A program made the position numbers and the translations under genes. Below the pieces are notes generated by a model, which saw only the letters and a list, made by a program, of their open reading frames with translations, did not search any database and was not told the origin of the DNA. 64,000 bases of DNA, from NCBI GenBank assembly GCA_016840165.1, contig JAEOSU010000051.1:62001-126000 (forward strand), written 5' to 3'. This document shows, in pieces, positions 1 to 8,280 of this stretch (positions are counted from its first letter, which is position 1; every line of letters begins with the position of its first letter). This DNA is from Promethearchaeota archaeon. Its GTDB lineage: Archaea; Asgardarchaeota; Lokiarchaeia; Sigyniarchaeales; SOKP01.

Positions 1-193
1 TTAATTCCTTTTTCGGAGTCCACATCCCAAAAAAGAGTTCTTTATCCGTCAAGATTAGAACTCCATTCCCCCGAATTTGAGGTACCCGTTTTGAATCTTG
101 GCCAAAGAAGTTTGCTCCTCTACTAGTGAGTAAAACATTCTTTCCAACAAATTGGTCCTCAATCTCTCGAGTGCGTTTTTTGAATAGTGGCAT
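1..193 (-). CDS. Partial conserved protein of unknown function, C-terminus outside the window
   Basis: The minus-strand frame opens with ATG at 193 and stays open for 64 codons to the window edge, so the C-terminal part is missing. The visible part is basic at the N-terminus (MPLFKKRTRE). It continues with a hydrophobic, beta-rich pattern containing RGANFFGQ, QIRGNGVLILT and ELFFGMW. This reads like a small beta-barrel or PH/GRAM-type surface, but I cannot name the family. A second ATG at 200 is in another frame. Coding character is convincing because the frame has no stop and a normal amino-acid mix. The function is unknown. Confidence 0.65.
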   Translation of the reverse strand, partial: MPLFKKRTREIEDQFVGKNVLLTSRGANFFGQDSKRVPQIRGNGVLILTDKELFFGMWTPKKEL

Positions 194-317
194 TATTCAT
201 TTTCTCTTATTTAAGATAAAAATCATGTTAAAATTAATAAAAATAAGAACAAATTATATTTAAAATTTAAAGCTTATCGAGATAGAACTATGTACCATAT
301 TTTTAAAAAAAATGTTT

Positions 318-1916
318 TTAAGTTATACTCGTAGATTTTCTATCATATTCTTCTTTCTGTGCAGAATTTATCCCTTTCTTCTCTAATTGGTTGAAAAACA
401 TCCCAACTCGTTCTTCAAACCCGAGATAATCCTTCTTATTCTTTTGTGTCCAACCGATCTCTGTTATCGCGAACAACCGTGGAAATAATTGCCATTCTAA
501 CTTCTCGCGTGTTTTAATCAATTCTGTCCATACACATGCCTCAATTCCAACAATATTTTTATGATAATCATCCAATAAAACCTCTGGAATTGGATCATAT
601 TGATAAACATTTTTCAATGAATTAGCCTTATATGAGTGGTTCAAATAGGTATGATTGATTTCAGAAATAATAACTTTTCTTCCTCTTCTCAGTTCATTGA
701 GAATTTCCTCATGAGAGGCATTCCAATATTGACAATATACCTCTTTATTTAGGCTTTTATCAATGGTTTCATTCCAACTCACAACTTTCTTGCCATGAGC
801 TATAAGAAAATCCGAGATTCTATTCGTAAAATAAAGTTGAAGTCCATCAACATTTTCAATCTTTTCTTGAGCTATCCTAGCTTGACAATCAGGACATCTT
901 TTCCATCGACTTCTTGGAGCCTCATCGCCACCAATATGTATATATTCTGAAGGAAATAAATCGATAACCTCGCTTAAGATACCTTTGATATATTCGAAGG
1001 TTAGTTCTTTCCCGATACATAATACGTCTCTATAAATGCCAAATTGAGTTCCCACTTCAAATGGTCCTCCAGTACAACTTAATTCAGGATAAGATGCAAG
1101 TAAAGCCATAGTGTGCCCTGGAAGATCGATTTCTGGAATCACTGTGATATATCTCTGAGCAGCATAATCGATAATCTCCTTAATCTCCTCTTGTCTATAG
1201 TATCCTATTACAGGAATTCCGTCATTTTCAGTATTAGCGAAACTAGAATTTACAAACAATTTGCTTTTGGCCACAGCAGTTCCTTTTCTTTTCGATCCAA
1301 CTTCAATAAGTTTTGGATATCTCTTAATATCTATTCTCCATCCTTGATCATCGGTTAAATGCCAATGAAAAGTATTTAGTTTCAGTAATGCCATTATATC
1401 AAGGATACTTTTAACAATTTCTTTTCCAAAAAAGTGTCGTGCCTCATCTAACATAAATCCGCGCCACTGAAATCTTGGCACATCCTTAATTTCTACGCAG
1501 TTAAGCTTTAAAAAGACTTCTTCATTTTTATTGAACGCTGGATCCTTTTGAGAAATTAATTGGATGATAGTCTGAATTCCATAGAAAATGCCATTCTCAG
1601 TTGGTGAAATGAGTTCAATTTTATCTTCATTAATAGTTAAATGATATGCTTGAGGATTTTCATCCCCTAACCCACCAAGTTGTAAGATAATACAATTGTT
1701 CTTTTCTTTAGTGCTTTCAGAAGCAAAAATATTTAGATCTAAGTTATGGTTATCGTTAAGGAAATTGTTGAGATAGATGGCTAATGATTTCAACTCTTCA
1801 CTACAAATTATGGTTGTTTCCCTACTTATTATAAAACTATTAGATTTATTGATAATAAAGTTAGGTTTAGGGATTAAAGTATGTAAAATAGGTTTATTAA
1901 TTTTATGTTCTTCCAA
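318..1916 (-). CDS. Beta-N-acetylhexosaminidase, glycoside hydrolase family 20
   Basis: The enzyme should remove terminal N-acetylglucosamine or N-acetylgalactosamine from glycans by substrate-assisted catalysis. The 532-residue protein has the GH20 layout. An N-terminal alpha/beta GH20b-like domain covers about residues 20-150. The TIM barrel begins at the RGFMLDEARHFF motif, followed by HWHLTDDQGWRI, and carries the HIGGDEAP motif whose Asp-Glu pair is the catalytic dyad. The barrel ends with a Trp-rich segment (CVWTEL, EIGWTQ). The frame starts at TTG 1916 and no upstream ATG is available. No signal peptide or membrane segment is visible, so it probably acts inside the cell on imported or recycled amino sugars. 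It stands alone on the minus strand, divergent from an Lrp-type regulator. Confidence 0.93.
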   Translation of the reverse strand: MEEHKINKPILHTLIPKPNFIINKSNSFIISRETTIICSEELKSLAIYLNNFLNDNHNLDLNIFASESTKEKNNCIILQLGGLGDENPQAYHLTINEDKIELISPTENGIFYGIQTIIQLISQKDPAFNKNEEVFLKLNCVEIKDVPRFQWRGFMLDEARHFFGKEIVKSILDIMALLKLNTFHWHLTDDQGWRIDIKRYPKLIEVGSKRKGTAVAKSKLFVNSSFANTENDGIPVIGYYRQEEIKEIIDYAAQRYITVIPEIDLPGHTMALLASYPELSCTGGPFEVGTQFGIYRDVLCIGKELTFEYIKGILSEVIDLFPSEYIHIGGDEAPRSRWKRCPDCQARIAQEKIENVDGLQLYFTNRISDFLIAHGKKVVSWNETIDKSLNKEVYCQYWNASHEEILNELRRGRKVIISEINHTYLNHSYKANSLKNVYQYDPIPEVLLDDYHKNIVGIEACVWTELIKTREKLEWQLFPRLFAITEIGWTQKNKKDYLGFEERVGMFFNQLEKKGINSAQKEEYDRKSTSIT

Positions 1917-2019
1917 ATATTATCCCCATTATAATAAAATTTATTCATCTAAGTTAGAAAAACTCTTAAAAAATATAAGGGTAATTTAAACTATAGATTC
2001 ATAAACTAATCTGCTAAGT

Positions 2020-2517
2020 GTGATGTATATGGAAGATTCAAAACTCTCAGATATTGATAGTGTAGATTTAGAGATATTAAAAATCTTGAGCGAAGATGGT
2101 CGAACTGTATTTAATAAAATCGCCGATGAACTTAACAAATCTCCAGTCACTATTAAAAAGCATGTTCTAGACCTTGAAGAAAAAGGTCTTATAGAAGGAT
2201 ATGGGGCAAAAGTAAGTTTCGATAAGTTAGGGTATAATTTAATCGCATTCATTGAAATTACCATATCAAAAGGGAAAATGTTTGAAGTGGAGGAAAAAAT
2301 CGCTCGCAATCCCAATGTATTCGGAGTGTATGACATTACTGGTACCTACGATGCTCTCATCATGGGTCGTTTCAAATCAAGGATGCAACTTAGCAATATG
2401 ATTAAGGATATTCATAAATCTCCCTATGTAGAGAGAACTAATACCCATATTATTCTGAATGTGATTAAAGAAGGAACAAGCTTAAAAGAAATACTTGAAA
2501 ATGAAAACCTTGATTAG
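2020..2517 (+). CDS. Lrp/AsnC family transcriptional regulator
   Basis: This is a 165-residue DNA-binding regulator of the feast/famine type. Residues 10-65 form the winged helix-turn-helix: the DLEILKILSEDGR start is typical, followed by FNKIADELNKSPVTIKKHVLDLEEKGLIEGY. Residues 75-155 form the RAM/AsnC ligand-binding domain, with GVYDITGTYDALIMGRF near its centre. Such proteins form dimers and octamers and usually sense amino acids. Three possible starts lie in frame, GTG 2020, ATG 2023 and ATG 2029. The choice is unclear because a GTGAT sequence overlaps the first two and lies 4 bases before the third. It is divergent from the hexosaminidase, and its target genes cannot be read from the sequence. 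Confidence 0.9.
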   Translation: MMYMEDSKLSDIDSVDLEILKILSEDGRTVFNKIADELNKSPVTIKKHVLDLEEKGLIEGYGAKVSFDKLGYNLIAFIEITISKGKMFEVEEKIARNPNVFGVYDITGTYDALIMGRFKSRMQLSNMIKDIHKSPYVERTNTHIILNVIKEGTSLKEILENENLD

Positions 2518-2549
2518 ATAATCTTGAATTAGAAATCTTGAATTCAAAA

Positions 2550-2843
2550 CTATTTTAAGCTATCAAGCAATCCTAGAAAATTTGAATACGGAATAGCAGT
2601 CCAACTCTCCGCAAACATGGCACCTGCAGCACGTGATAATAATGAAACTTTTGCCGCTTCTTCTTCGTTTTTAGCCTCAAAAATATCAAGAAAATCATAT
2701 GGACCCAATATAGCATAGTGAGCAATCCATTTAATATTCGGTACTTTTTCTTTTACCGTATGTAGCCATTTTTCTCCTTGTTCCTTTCTTCTATCAACTA
2801 AATCAGGATTTTGTAATTTAGTTGCTAATATATAAATTGGCAT
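2550..2843 (-). CDS. GYD domain protein
   Basis: This 97-residue protein matches the small GYD family, a ferredoxin-like dimeric alpha+beta barrel fold. The start MPIYILATKL, the central YAILGPYDFLDIFEA and the following acidic helix (NEEEAAKVSLL) are the diagnostic parts. The family has no established biochemical role. The gene converges on the Lrp-type regulator with a 32-base gap and is divergent from the propeller gene at 2976. Confidence 0.85.
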   Translation of the reverse strand: MPIYILATKLQNPDLVDRRKEQGEKWLHTVKEKVPNIKWIAHYAILGPYDFLDIFEAKNEEEAAKVSLLSRAAGAMFAESWTAIPYSNFLGLLDSLK

Positions 2844-2975
2844 AAGAAATAATATTCTAAATAAAAATAAATAATTTTTTCCAACCCAATTTGAAATAAT
2901 TGTTAAATATTCAAATTTCTTAAAAAATAATTATTCTAATTTATTTAGAAATCCAATTAATTTAGAAGTGATTGT

Positions 2976-4565
2976 ATGAAATCACATATATTTCAAGGAT
3001 TATGCTTATTTTTCGTGATTTTTAATTTGACAATGGTTATACAAGGTAATTACTTTTATTCAACGAATATACCAGAAGATCAAATGGCTCTAGAGACTTC
3101 TCAATCTAATCCTCAAATTGAATGGAGTCCAAATGGCACAGTAATATGCTCAGAAATTAATTCACAAGGACCTATAGGGTTATGTAGTGATAATTTAGGC
3201 AACACAATAATAGTGTGGGGTGATAGAAGGAACCCATATTTAGATATATATGCTCAAAAAGTTAATTCAAATGGAGTTTCATTATGGGATATTAATGGTA
3301 CTGTAATCTGTGATTACAATGATAGTCAAGGATATATAAAGATGTGTTGCGATGGTTTAGGCGGGGCGATAGTTGTATGGGTCGATGAGAGAGATGATAT
3401 GGGTGATATCTATGCTCAGCGGGTTGATAGTAATGGAGTGCTATTATGGGATATTAATGGAACAATAATAAGCAATGAAAATAATTACCAATCTGATCCA
3501 GAACTTTGTAGCGATGGTAGCGGTGGCGCTATTATATCTTGGAGTGATGATAGAAATGGAGATCAAGATATTTATGCTCAACATATTAACGCAACTGGAA
3601 ATACTCTATGGGATAATAATGGCACAGCGATATGTAATTTGGCTGAATATCAAGGAGAGTCTGTTATTTGCTCAGATGATGCTGGAGGAGCAATTATTGC
3701 ATGGGTAGATGGGAGAGATACTTTATACGATATTTTTGCTCAAAGAATAACAGGAAATGGCAATATCTTGTGGCCAGAAAATGGTACTGGAATCTGCACT
3801 TCCCAACCTAGAGGAAAAAGTTATTTAGTAATGTCTAGCGATGGTTTCGGTGGAGCCATTATTGCTTGGCAAGATAATAGAGATATTCTATTAACTGGTA
3901 CAGACATCTATGCCGAAAGAATTAACGAGAATGGAGTTTCTCAATGGCACTATGATGGTAAAGCTATTTGTACAATTTTACCCGATCAATATAGCCCTTA
4001 TCTTTGCGTCGATAATAGTGGAGGAGCAATAATTGCTTGGACAGATGGCAGAGGTGGTATGGTAACAGAGTATGAAATTTATGCCCAGAAATTAGATCCA
4101 AATGGTAATATTCAATGGGCTTCAAATGGCAAATGTGTTTGCAATGCATATTATGACCAATGGCTCTCAGGAATAATCAATGATGGAAAGGGCGGGGCAA
4201 TTCTAGCTTGGATTGATGACAGAAATGGAAATGAAGATCTTTATGCTCAAAGAATAAGTTCTGACGGCGATGCTCTCTGGCAGTCAAATGGTTCTGTTAT
4301 CTGTAATGTAGAAGATGATCAAGATGCTGCTTATTTAACAAATGATGGTAAAGGTGTAGCCATTATTACGTGGCGTGACGATAGAAATGATGTAGGTGAT
4401 GTATATGCTCAGCGTGTGCTATATTCTCCGACTTCGACTGGAGAGTCGAATGGCATCCCATTAGGAGATTGGTATCTAGCATTTATGTTCATAACCTGTT
4501 TAGCACTCATAATTATCAATCTACAAAGAAAAAAGAATGGTAACATTTTTAAAAATAAATCCTAA
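2976..4565 (+). CDS. Secreted, membrane-anchored protein with eight propeller-like repeats
   Basis: The 529-residue protein has an N-terminal signal sequence (about residues 1-25, hydrophobic LCLFFVIFNLTMVIQG). It ends in one membrane segment (WYLAFMFITCLALIII) followed by a basic tail, which predicts an outside ectodomain anchored in the membrane. Between them are eight repeats of about 52-57 residues. Each begins with W-x-x-NG-x-x-I-C, has a GGAIIxWxDxR core and closes with DIYAQRI-x-x-x-G. Eight copies suggest an eight-bladed beta-propeller, though the fold is inferred. Most repeats have two or three conserved Cys, which is unusual and may mean disulfides or metal binding. Similar repeats occur in surface proteins of Asgard archaea and Bacteroidetes. 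The partner is unknown. Confidence 0.85.
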   Translation: MKSHIFQGLCLFFVIFNLTMVIQGNYFYSTNIPEDQMALETSQSNPQIEWSPNGTVICSEINSQGPIGLCSDNLGNTIIVWGDRRNPYLDIYAQKVNSNGVSLWDINGTVICDYNDSQGYIKMCCDGLGGAIVVWVDERDDMGDIYAQRVDSNGVLLWDINGTIISNENNYQSDPELCSDGSGGAIISWSDDRNGDQDIYAQHINATGNTLWDNNGTAICNLAEYQGESVICSDDAGGAIIAWVDGRDTLYDIFAQRITGNGNILWPENGTGICTSQPRGKSYLVMSSDGFGGAIIAWQDNRDILLTGTDIYAERINENGVSQWHYDGKAICTILPDQYSPYLCVDNSGGAIIAWTDGRGGMVTEYEIYAQKLDPNGNIQWASNGKCVCNAYYDQWLSGIINDGKGGAILAWIDDRNGNEDLYAQRISSDGDALWQSNGSVICNVEDDQDAAYLTNDGKGVAIITWRDDRNDVGDVYAQRVLYSPTSTGESNGIPLGDWYLAFMFITCLALIIINLQRKKNGNIFKNKS

Positions 4566-4722
4566 TTTTTTTTTAATTTTTATTGATAAAAGCGTCAGTA
4601 ATTCAAGGATATTTAATTTATAAATTGCTCTTTATGCTCACTCTTTACCTTTATCACTAAATTTGTCGAGTGTTTCAATATAAATTCCCTCAATAAATTT
4701 AGTTTATTAAAAAAAGATAAGA

Positions 4723-4935
4723 GTGATTAAATTGAGTTTGAATTCAACCCTTGTTAAGAATCATGTTCTTTTCGAGTTTGAAGTCGACCTCTTCGAATTA
4801 TCCCAAGTATTCACTCCTTATTCTGAATTTTTCAAAGCTAGTGATGTAAAAGATATTTACTCGGGAGACGAGGCTATCTCTTTTGAGAGTAAGGATCCTG
4901 AGTTTAAACGGATTATGCTCCTTGAATTTCTTTAA
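4723..4935 (+). CDS. Small hypothetical protein
   Basis: This is a 70-residue acidic, soluble frame beginning at GTG 4723, with an in-frame TTG at 4732. It contains VLFEFEVDLFELSQVF and a C-terminal SKDPEFKRIMLLEF. I do not recognise a family. No strong Shine-Dalgarno site precedes it. The balanced amino-acid composition, unlike the Lys/Asn/Ile/Phe-rich shadow frames nearby, argues for real coding. It lies between the propeller gene and a broken membrane-protein gene and may be transcribed alone. Confidence 0.45.
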   Translation: MIKLSLNSTLVKNHVLFEFEVDLFELSQVFTPYSEFFKASDVKDIYSGDEAISFESKDPEFKRIMLLEFL

Positions 4936-4998
4936 TTTCTCCTTCTTTTTTTAAATTAGATATATAACTACTAAATTTTTTACCCTATCTCTTTAGTA

Positions 4999-5397
4999 TT
5001 ATCGGTTTTTTCTGTAAACGAAGATATCTAATCCTATTAAGCAAATAAGAATAATGTTGGTTGCCCACACGACTGCAGTTGGATAGAGTACATAGGAAAA
5101 AGCTATAAAATTAATTAAAGAAAAACTTATAAAAACCATCGCAATTTGCCAAGCAATAATTAACTCAAGAAATAGCTTAATTTGAATTATATTATTTCTA
5201 TATGATACTACTAGGGAAAAAATAGCTAAAACAAGAAGAGTTCCCCCAAATGCTATTTAGTAGAGTCTGTTAAACCTAGGCATACTTAGAAGTTCTAATA
5301 ATATATCGAAAATACTGATATACAATATTGAAAGAATAAAAAATACTACTGCATCTAATATCATTACAATTTTCAAATTCTTAGGAATTTCTGTCAA
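4999..5397 (-). pseudogene. Four-helix membrane protein gene interrupted by an in-frame TAA
   Basis: Reading from TTG 5397 gives 45 sense codons, a TAA at 5257-5259, and then 85 more codons in the same frame to the final stop at 4999-5001. Both halves look like one small membrane protein with about four hydrophobic helices (VMILDAVVFFILSILYI, then GTLLVLAIFSLVV, FLELIIAWQIAMVFISF and WATNIILICLIGLDIF). It ends in the basic tail YRKNR. A good Shine-Dalgarno sequence (GGGGTGA) sits about 7 bases before the TTG. A single-base nonsense change is the simplest explanation. TAA is not used for selenocysteine. No protein family is recognised. Confidence 0.6.
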
Positions 5398-5967
5398 TAT
5401 ATTTCACCCCTCATAATTGATTAAAGGTTGGATTAATACTGAAATTGAATTCAATTGTATTTTTAAATATTTCCATAAATGTAAAAACATATCTGAATAT
5501 AGGAAAGGAAAATATAAACCTAATCAAATGAGTTCTGGTTACTAGTCCTATAAAGCTTAAAATGCATTTTGTACAAATTTTAATTTTAACAACCATTTTA
5601 GGTTATTTCTTTAGCTAATTGCGTATTAATATAATGAATTTTATTTCATTGTATACAAAAATATTTATTCTTTTTCAGTTTTTTCAAATAATGTAATTAT
5701 TCTTATATTTTTGTCGAAATGGCTAACAAAAAATTGAAAAGATTTCAAAAAAATCATAAGTTTTAAATATAATTATTGACTAATTTGAACGAAAAATACA
5801 TTTTTATTTTCTAACTAAAAAGATTTCAATTTTCCCCATATTTCTGGAAAAATATAACACAAAGAACTCTATAACCTAAAAATTTTTAAGTGACCTAAAT
5901 CATATACTATCTAATATAAAATAAATGGGAACTCACTCCCACAAAAATGTAAAAAGGTGAATTGATG
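5398..5967. other. Long AT-rich intergenic region
   Basis: This stretch of about 570 bases holds no frame that looks translated. It includes the Shine-Dalgarno region of the broken membrane gene at its left end. At its right end is the leader of the small DNA-binding-like gene, including AGGTGA at 5955-5960. A 61-codon minus-strand frame at 5411-5596 is open only by chance: it is rich in Phe, Ile and Thr and has no ribosome site. No repeats, RNA fold or tRNA was seen. Confidence 0.5.
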
Positions 5968-6225
5968 ATGGTTTTTCAAAAGTTAAAAAGTAGTATAGAA
6001 GCGATAATCTCTCTGTCCGAGGAGAAGGTGCCACGCACGTTTGAACAAATGTGCTTGGATAAATTGAAGGAGATTGGAGTATCTTCGGCCGCGGAATGGG
6101 GTGCGGCGATGGGCTACATGCACAGATCGTCCCTCGCAAAAGTAATTCGAAGGATACTCGCAAAGAACCCTGAAAAGCTTAAGGTATACTATAACAGGAA
6201 ACCACGTCAATATGAAGCCTTATAA
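5968..6225 (+). CDS. Small basic, probable winged-helix DNA-binding protein
   Basis: From ATG 5968 the protein has 85 residues. AGGTGA at 5955-5960 lies 7 bases before this ATG and favours it over TTG 5962 or ATG 5965. The C-terminal half (AAEWGAAMGYMH, then LAKVIRRILAKNPEKLKVYY and a KPRQYE tail) resembles a helix-turn-helix followed by a basic wing, but no family is recognised. Base composition differs clearly from its neighbours: the middle of the gene is close to half G+C, while surrounding genes are about one third. This suggests recent transfer or membership of a mobile gene family. The next gene begins 26 bases later and is probably co-transcribed. Confidence 0.6.
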   Translation: MVFQKLKSSIEAIISLSEEKVPRTFEQMCLDKLKEIGVSSAAEWGAAMGYMHRSSLAKVIRRILAKNPEKLKVYYNRKPRQYEAL

Positions 6226-6251
6226 TGAGGTATAATATTGGTGATTAGATC

Positions 6252-6593
6252 GTGTTAAGATGTCCTGTATGTGATGAAGTATACTCTTATGGCAGAATGA
6301 TAAGTCATCTATGTGGTGGCAAGACATTCTTTTTCGGGGCTATCATTAATGAAAGACCCCATAAGTATCAATGGAATTGCTACCCTCATCCAAAGACAAT
6401 TCTCAGTGATTCAATTCCGAGTACTCACAGCTTCCCAACACCTAGAGACGACAAAGAACCAAACAGACTTGGATTTCTTAGTGATGAAATAAGTTCTAAA
6501 GTATTATATCCTTGGAATTGTTGTATGAATCAAAATGATGCAACTTTCATGTTACATCTTACTATATCAGATAGACAATTAATATACGAATAA
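6252..6593 (+). CDS. Small protein with an N-terminal zinc-binding motif
   Basis: This is a 113-residue protein starting at GTG 6252. GGTGAT at 6240-6245, 6 bases upstream, supports this start. The first 22 residues hold C-P-V-C followed by H-L-C, a likely C2HC zinc site of the kind found in nucleic-acid-binding fingers. The rest is polar with several Cys, His and Trp residues (KYQWNCYPHPK, PWNCCMNQND) and belongs to no family I recognise. It follows the small DNA-binding-like gene by 26 bases, so the two may work together. No role can be assigned from sequence alone. Confidence 0.55.
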   Translation: MLRCPVCDEVYSYGRMISHLCGGKTFFFGAIINERPHKYQWNCYPHPKTILSDSIPSTHSFPTPRDDKEPNRLGFLSDEISSKVLYPWNCCMNQNDATFMLHLTISDRQLIYE

Positions 6594-6605
6594 GACTTGA
6601 TACAT

Positions 6606-8252
6606 ATGCCGAACCAATCGAGGTTAACTTATCAATCGAGTTTGATAGGATCCAAAACACGGGTTCACGATTCCTGCGAGTCGGGATTATGTCCAGTATG
6701 TATCGCAGATTGTCCTGTGTTTTGTGAAGTATCAAAAGCCGCTCTTAGAGGTCGTGAAACACTATATCCTCAGAGAGAATATTATGGAATATCTACTGCG
6801 GGCTCTCCGAAAGATTTTGGGCTTTCATATAGGGATTTTCAAATCCAATTTGAGGTCAGAGGTGCTCAAGGGATAAAACCGGATGAAGATCTGGTTATTT
6901 TTCCGAATGTTGATTTAAGTTGTTATTGGGGCAATATTTTACAAAATCTTCCAATAGTTATTGCTGGGTTAGGAAGTACTTATGTAGCCAAAAGGAACTG
7001 GGAAGGATTAGCAAAAGGAGCAGCTCTGGCAGGCGTGAGCATTACTGTAGGAGAAAACGTAGTTGGTATGGATCCAAAAGCGCAGTTTGCCAATCATGCT
7101 ATTTATCCGCGAGTAATCGATACTGTAGATATGAAATCACGAATCAAAACATATCGCGAATATTGGGATGGAATTCATGGAGATATTATTGTTCAGAAAA
7201 ACGTAGAAGACGGCCGTTTAGGTGTTTTTGATTATGTAACTTCGACCCTCGAAGTTAACTGCTTAGAGTTGAAATTTGGGCAAGGAGCGAAGGCTATAGG
7301 CGGTGAAGTTCGCCTTGAATCCTTAAAAAAGGCACAATTATTACATGAGAGAGGGTATTTAGTGATCCCTGATCCAACAGATCCATTGGTTATTGATCAA
7401 TGGAATGCGGGATTGATTCCCGATTTTGAACGGCATAGTAGAATAGGGTTATCTTCTACTGACGAAATATTGGATGAGATCGATGAAATTAAAGCAACTG
7501 GAGTAAGAAACATCTTTATTAAGACTGGTGCTTATAGACCAGCAGCAACGGCGTGGATATTACGCTTAGGAATAGAAGCAAAGGTGGATGGGATGACCTT
7601 TGACGGTGCAGGAGGTGGGACCGGAATGAGTCCCGTCAGCATGATGAATGAAGGGTCCATCCCAACACTATATTTGGAAGCTTTAGTTGTAGGGTGTTTA
7701 GATATGTTAAAGAAGAATCATCCGAATATAACCCCTCCAACCATTGCCATCGCAGGCGGTTTTGCAAACGAGACTCAAATGTTCAAAGCTCTTGCCATGG
7801 GTGCACCATATATCAAGTGTATCGCCATGGCAAGAGCCCCTTTAACGGCTGGAATGAAAGCGAAATATATTGGTGATATAATAAAAAACCATACTGCTAA
7901 TCGGTCCATATTGAAAAGCTTAGGCTTTCCGGAGAGTAAGGATCCTCTTACTTTAACTTTAAACGAAGCTTTTGTGGAATATGAGGAATTAAAGAGAATG
8001 ATAGGTGATAAGGTTCCTCCGAGTGCTGTTGGAGTTTATACCTATTTTATGAGTAAATTAGGTACTGGCTTGAGACAGTTATTAGCAGGTGTTCGTAAGT
8101 TCAATTTAGAGTTAATTACAAGGGATGATATAGCATATTTATCGCAAAGAGCTGGCGATGTATGTAATAAGTGGAATTTAGGAATTAAATCTCAAGAAGC
8201 GGTAGATTTTGAAGCTGTGAAAAAGGAGATTTATTCAGGAAATTATGATTAA
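6606..8252 (+). CDS. FMN-binding glutamate synthase-type protein (GltB central and FMN domains)
   Basis: The 548-residue protein matches the archaeal stand-alone form of the glutamate synthase catalytic core. This core normally combines ammonia with 2-oxoglutarate at an FMN to give glutamate. The N-terminus has a Cys cluster (CESGLCPVCIADCPVFC), probably for an iron-sulfur centre. The FMN TIM barrel follows, with ELKFGQGAKAIGG, the glycine-rich FDGAGGGTGMSP phosphate-binding loop and IAIAGGFANETQM. The amidotransferase domain of bacterial GltB is absent, so ammonia or a separate glutaminase must supply nitrogen. The start is taken as ATG 6606, with TTG 6597 an in-frame alternative. The nearby NfnAB and glutamate dehydrogenase genes make a glutamate role plausible. 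Homologues without known substrates exist, so the exact reaction is not certain. Confidence 0.85.
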   Translation: MPNQSRLTYQSSLIGSKTRVHDSCESGLCPVCIADCPVFCEVSKAALRGRETLYPQREYYGISTAGSPKDFGLSYRDFQIQFEVRGAQGIKPDEDLVIFPNVDLSCYWGNILQNLPIVIAGLGSTYVAKRNWEGLAKGAALAGVSITVGENVVGMDPKAQFANHAIYPRVIDTVDMKSRIKTYREYWDGIHGDIIVQKNVEDGRLGVFDYVTSTLEVNCLELKFGQGAKAIGGEVRLESLKKAQLLHERGYLVIPDPTDPLVIDQWNAGLIPDFERHSRIGLSSTDEILDEIDEIKATGVRNIFIKTGAYRPAATAWILRLGIEAKVDGMTFDGAGGGTGMSPVSMMNEGSIPTLYLEALVVGCLDMLKKNHPNITPPTIAIAGGFANETQMFKALAMGAPYIKCIAMARAPLTAGMKAKYIGDIIKNHTANRSILKSLGFPESKDPLTLTLNEAFVEYEELKRMIGDKVPPSAVGVYTYFMSKLGTGLRQLLAGVRKFNLELITRDDIAYLSQRAGDVCNKWNLGIKSQEAVDFEAVKKEIYSGNYD

Positions 8253-8280
8253 TTTTAATTAAAAAAATGTTATAAAAGTT

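Noticed and set aside
3130..4430. Regular DNA repeats that could be taken for a CRISPR or satellite array
   Set aside because: The repeats are about 160 bases, diverged, in one reading frame and encode protein blades.
5257..5259. In-frame TAA considered as recoded stop
   Set aside because: Archaeal recoding uses TGA (selenocysteine) or TAG (pyrrolysine), not TAA. A broken gene is the simpler reading.
5411..5596. A 61-codon minus-strand frame in the long AT-rich gap
   Set aside because: The composition is that of translated AT-rich spacer, there is no ribosome site, and no family pattern is visible.
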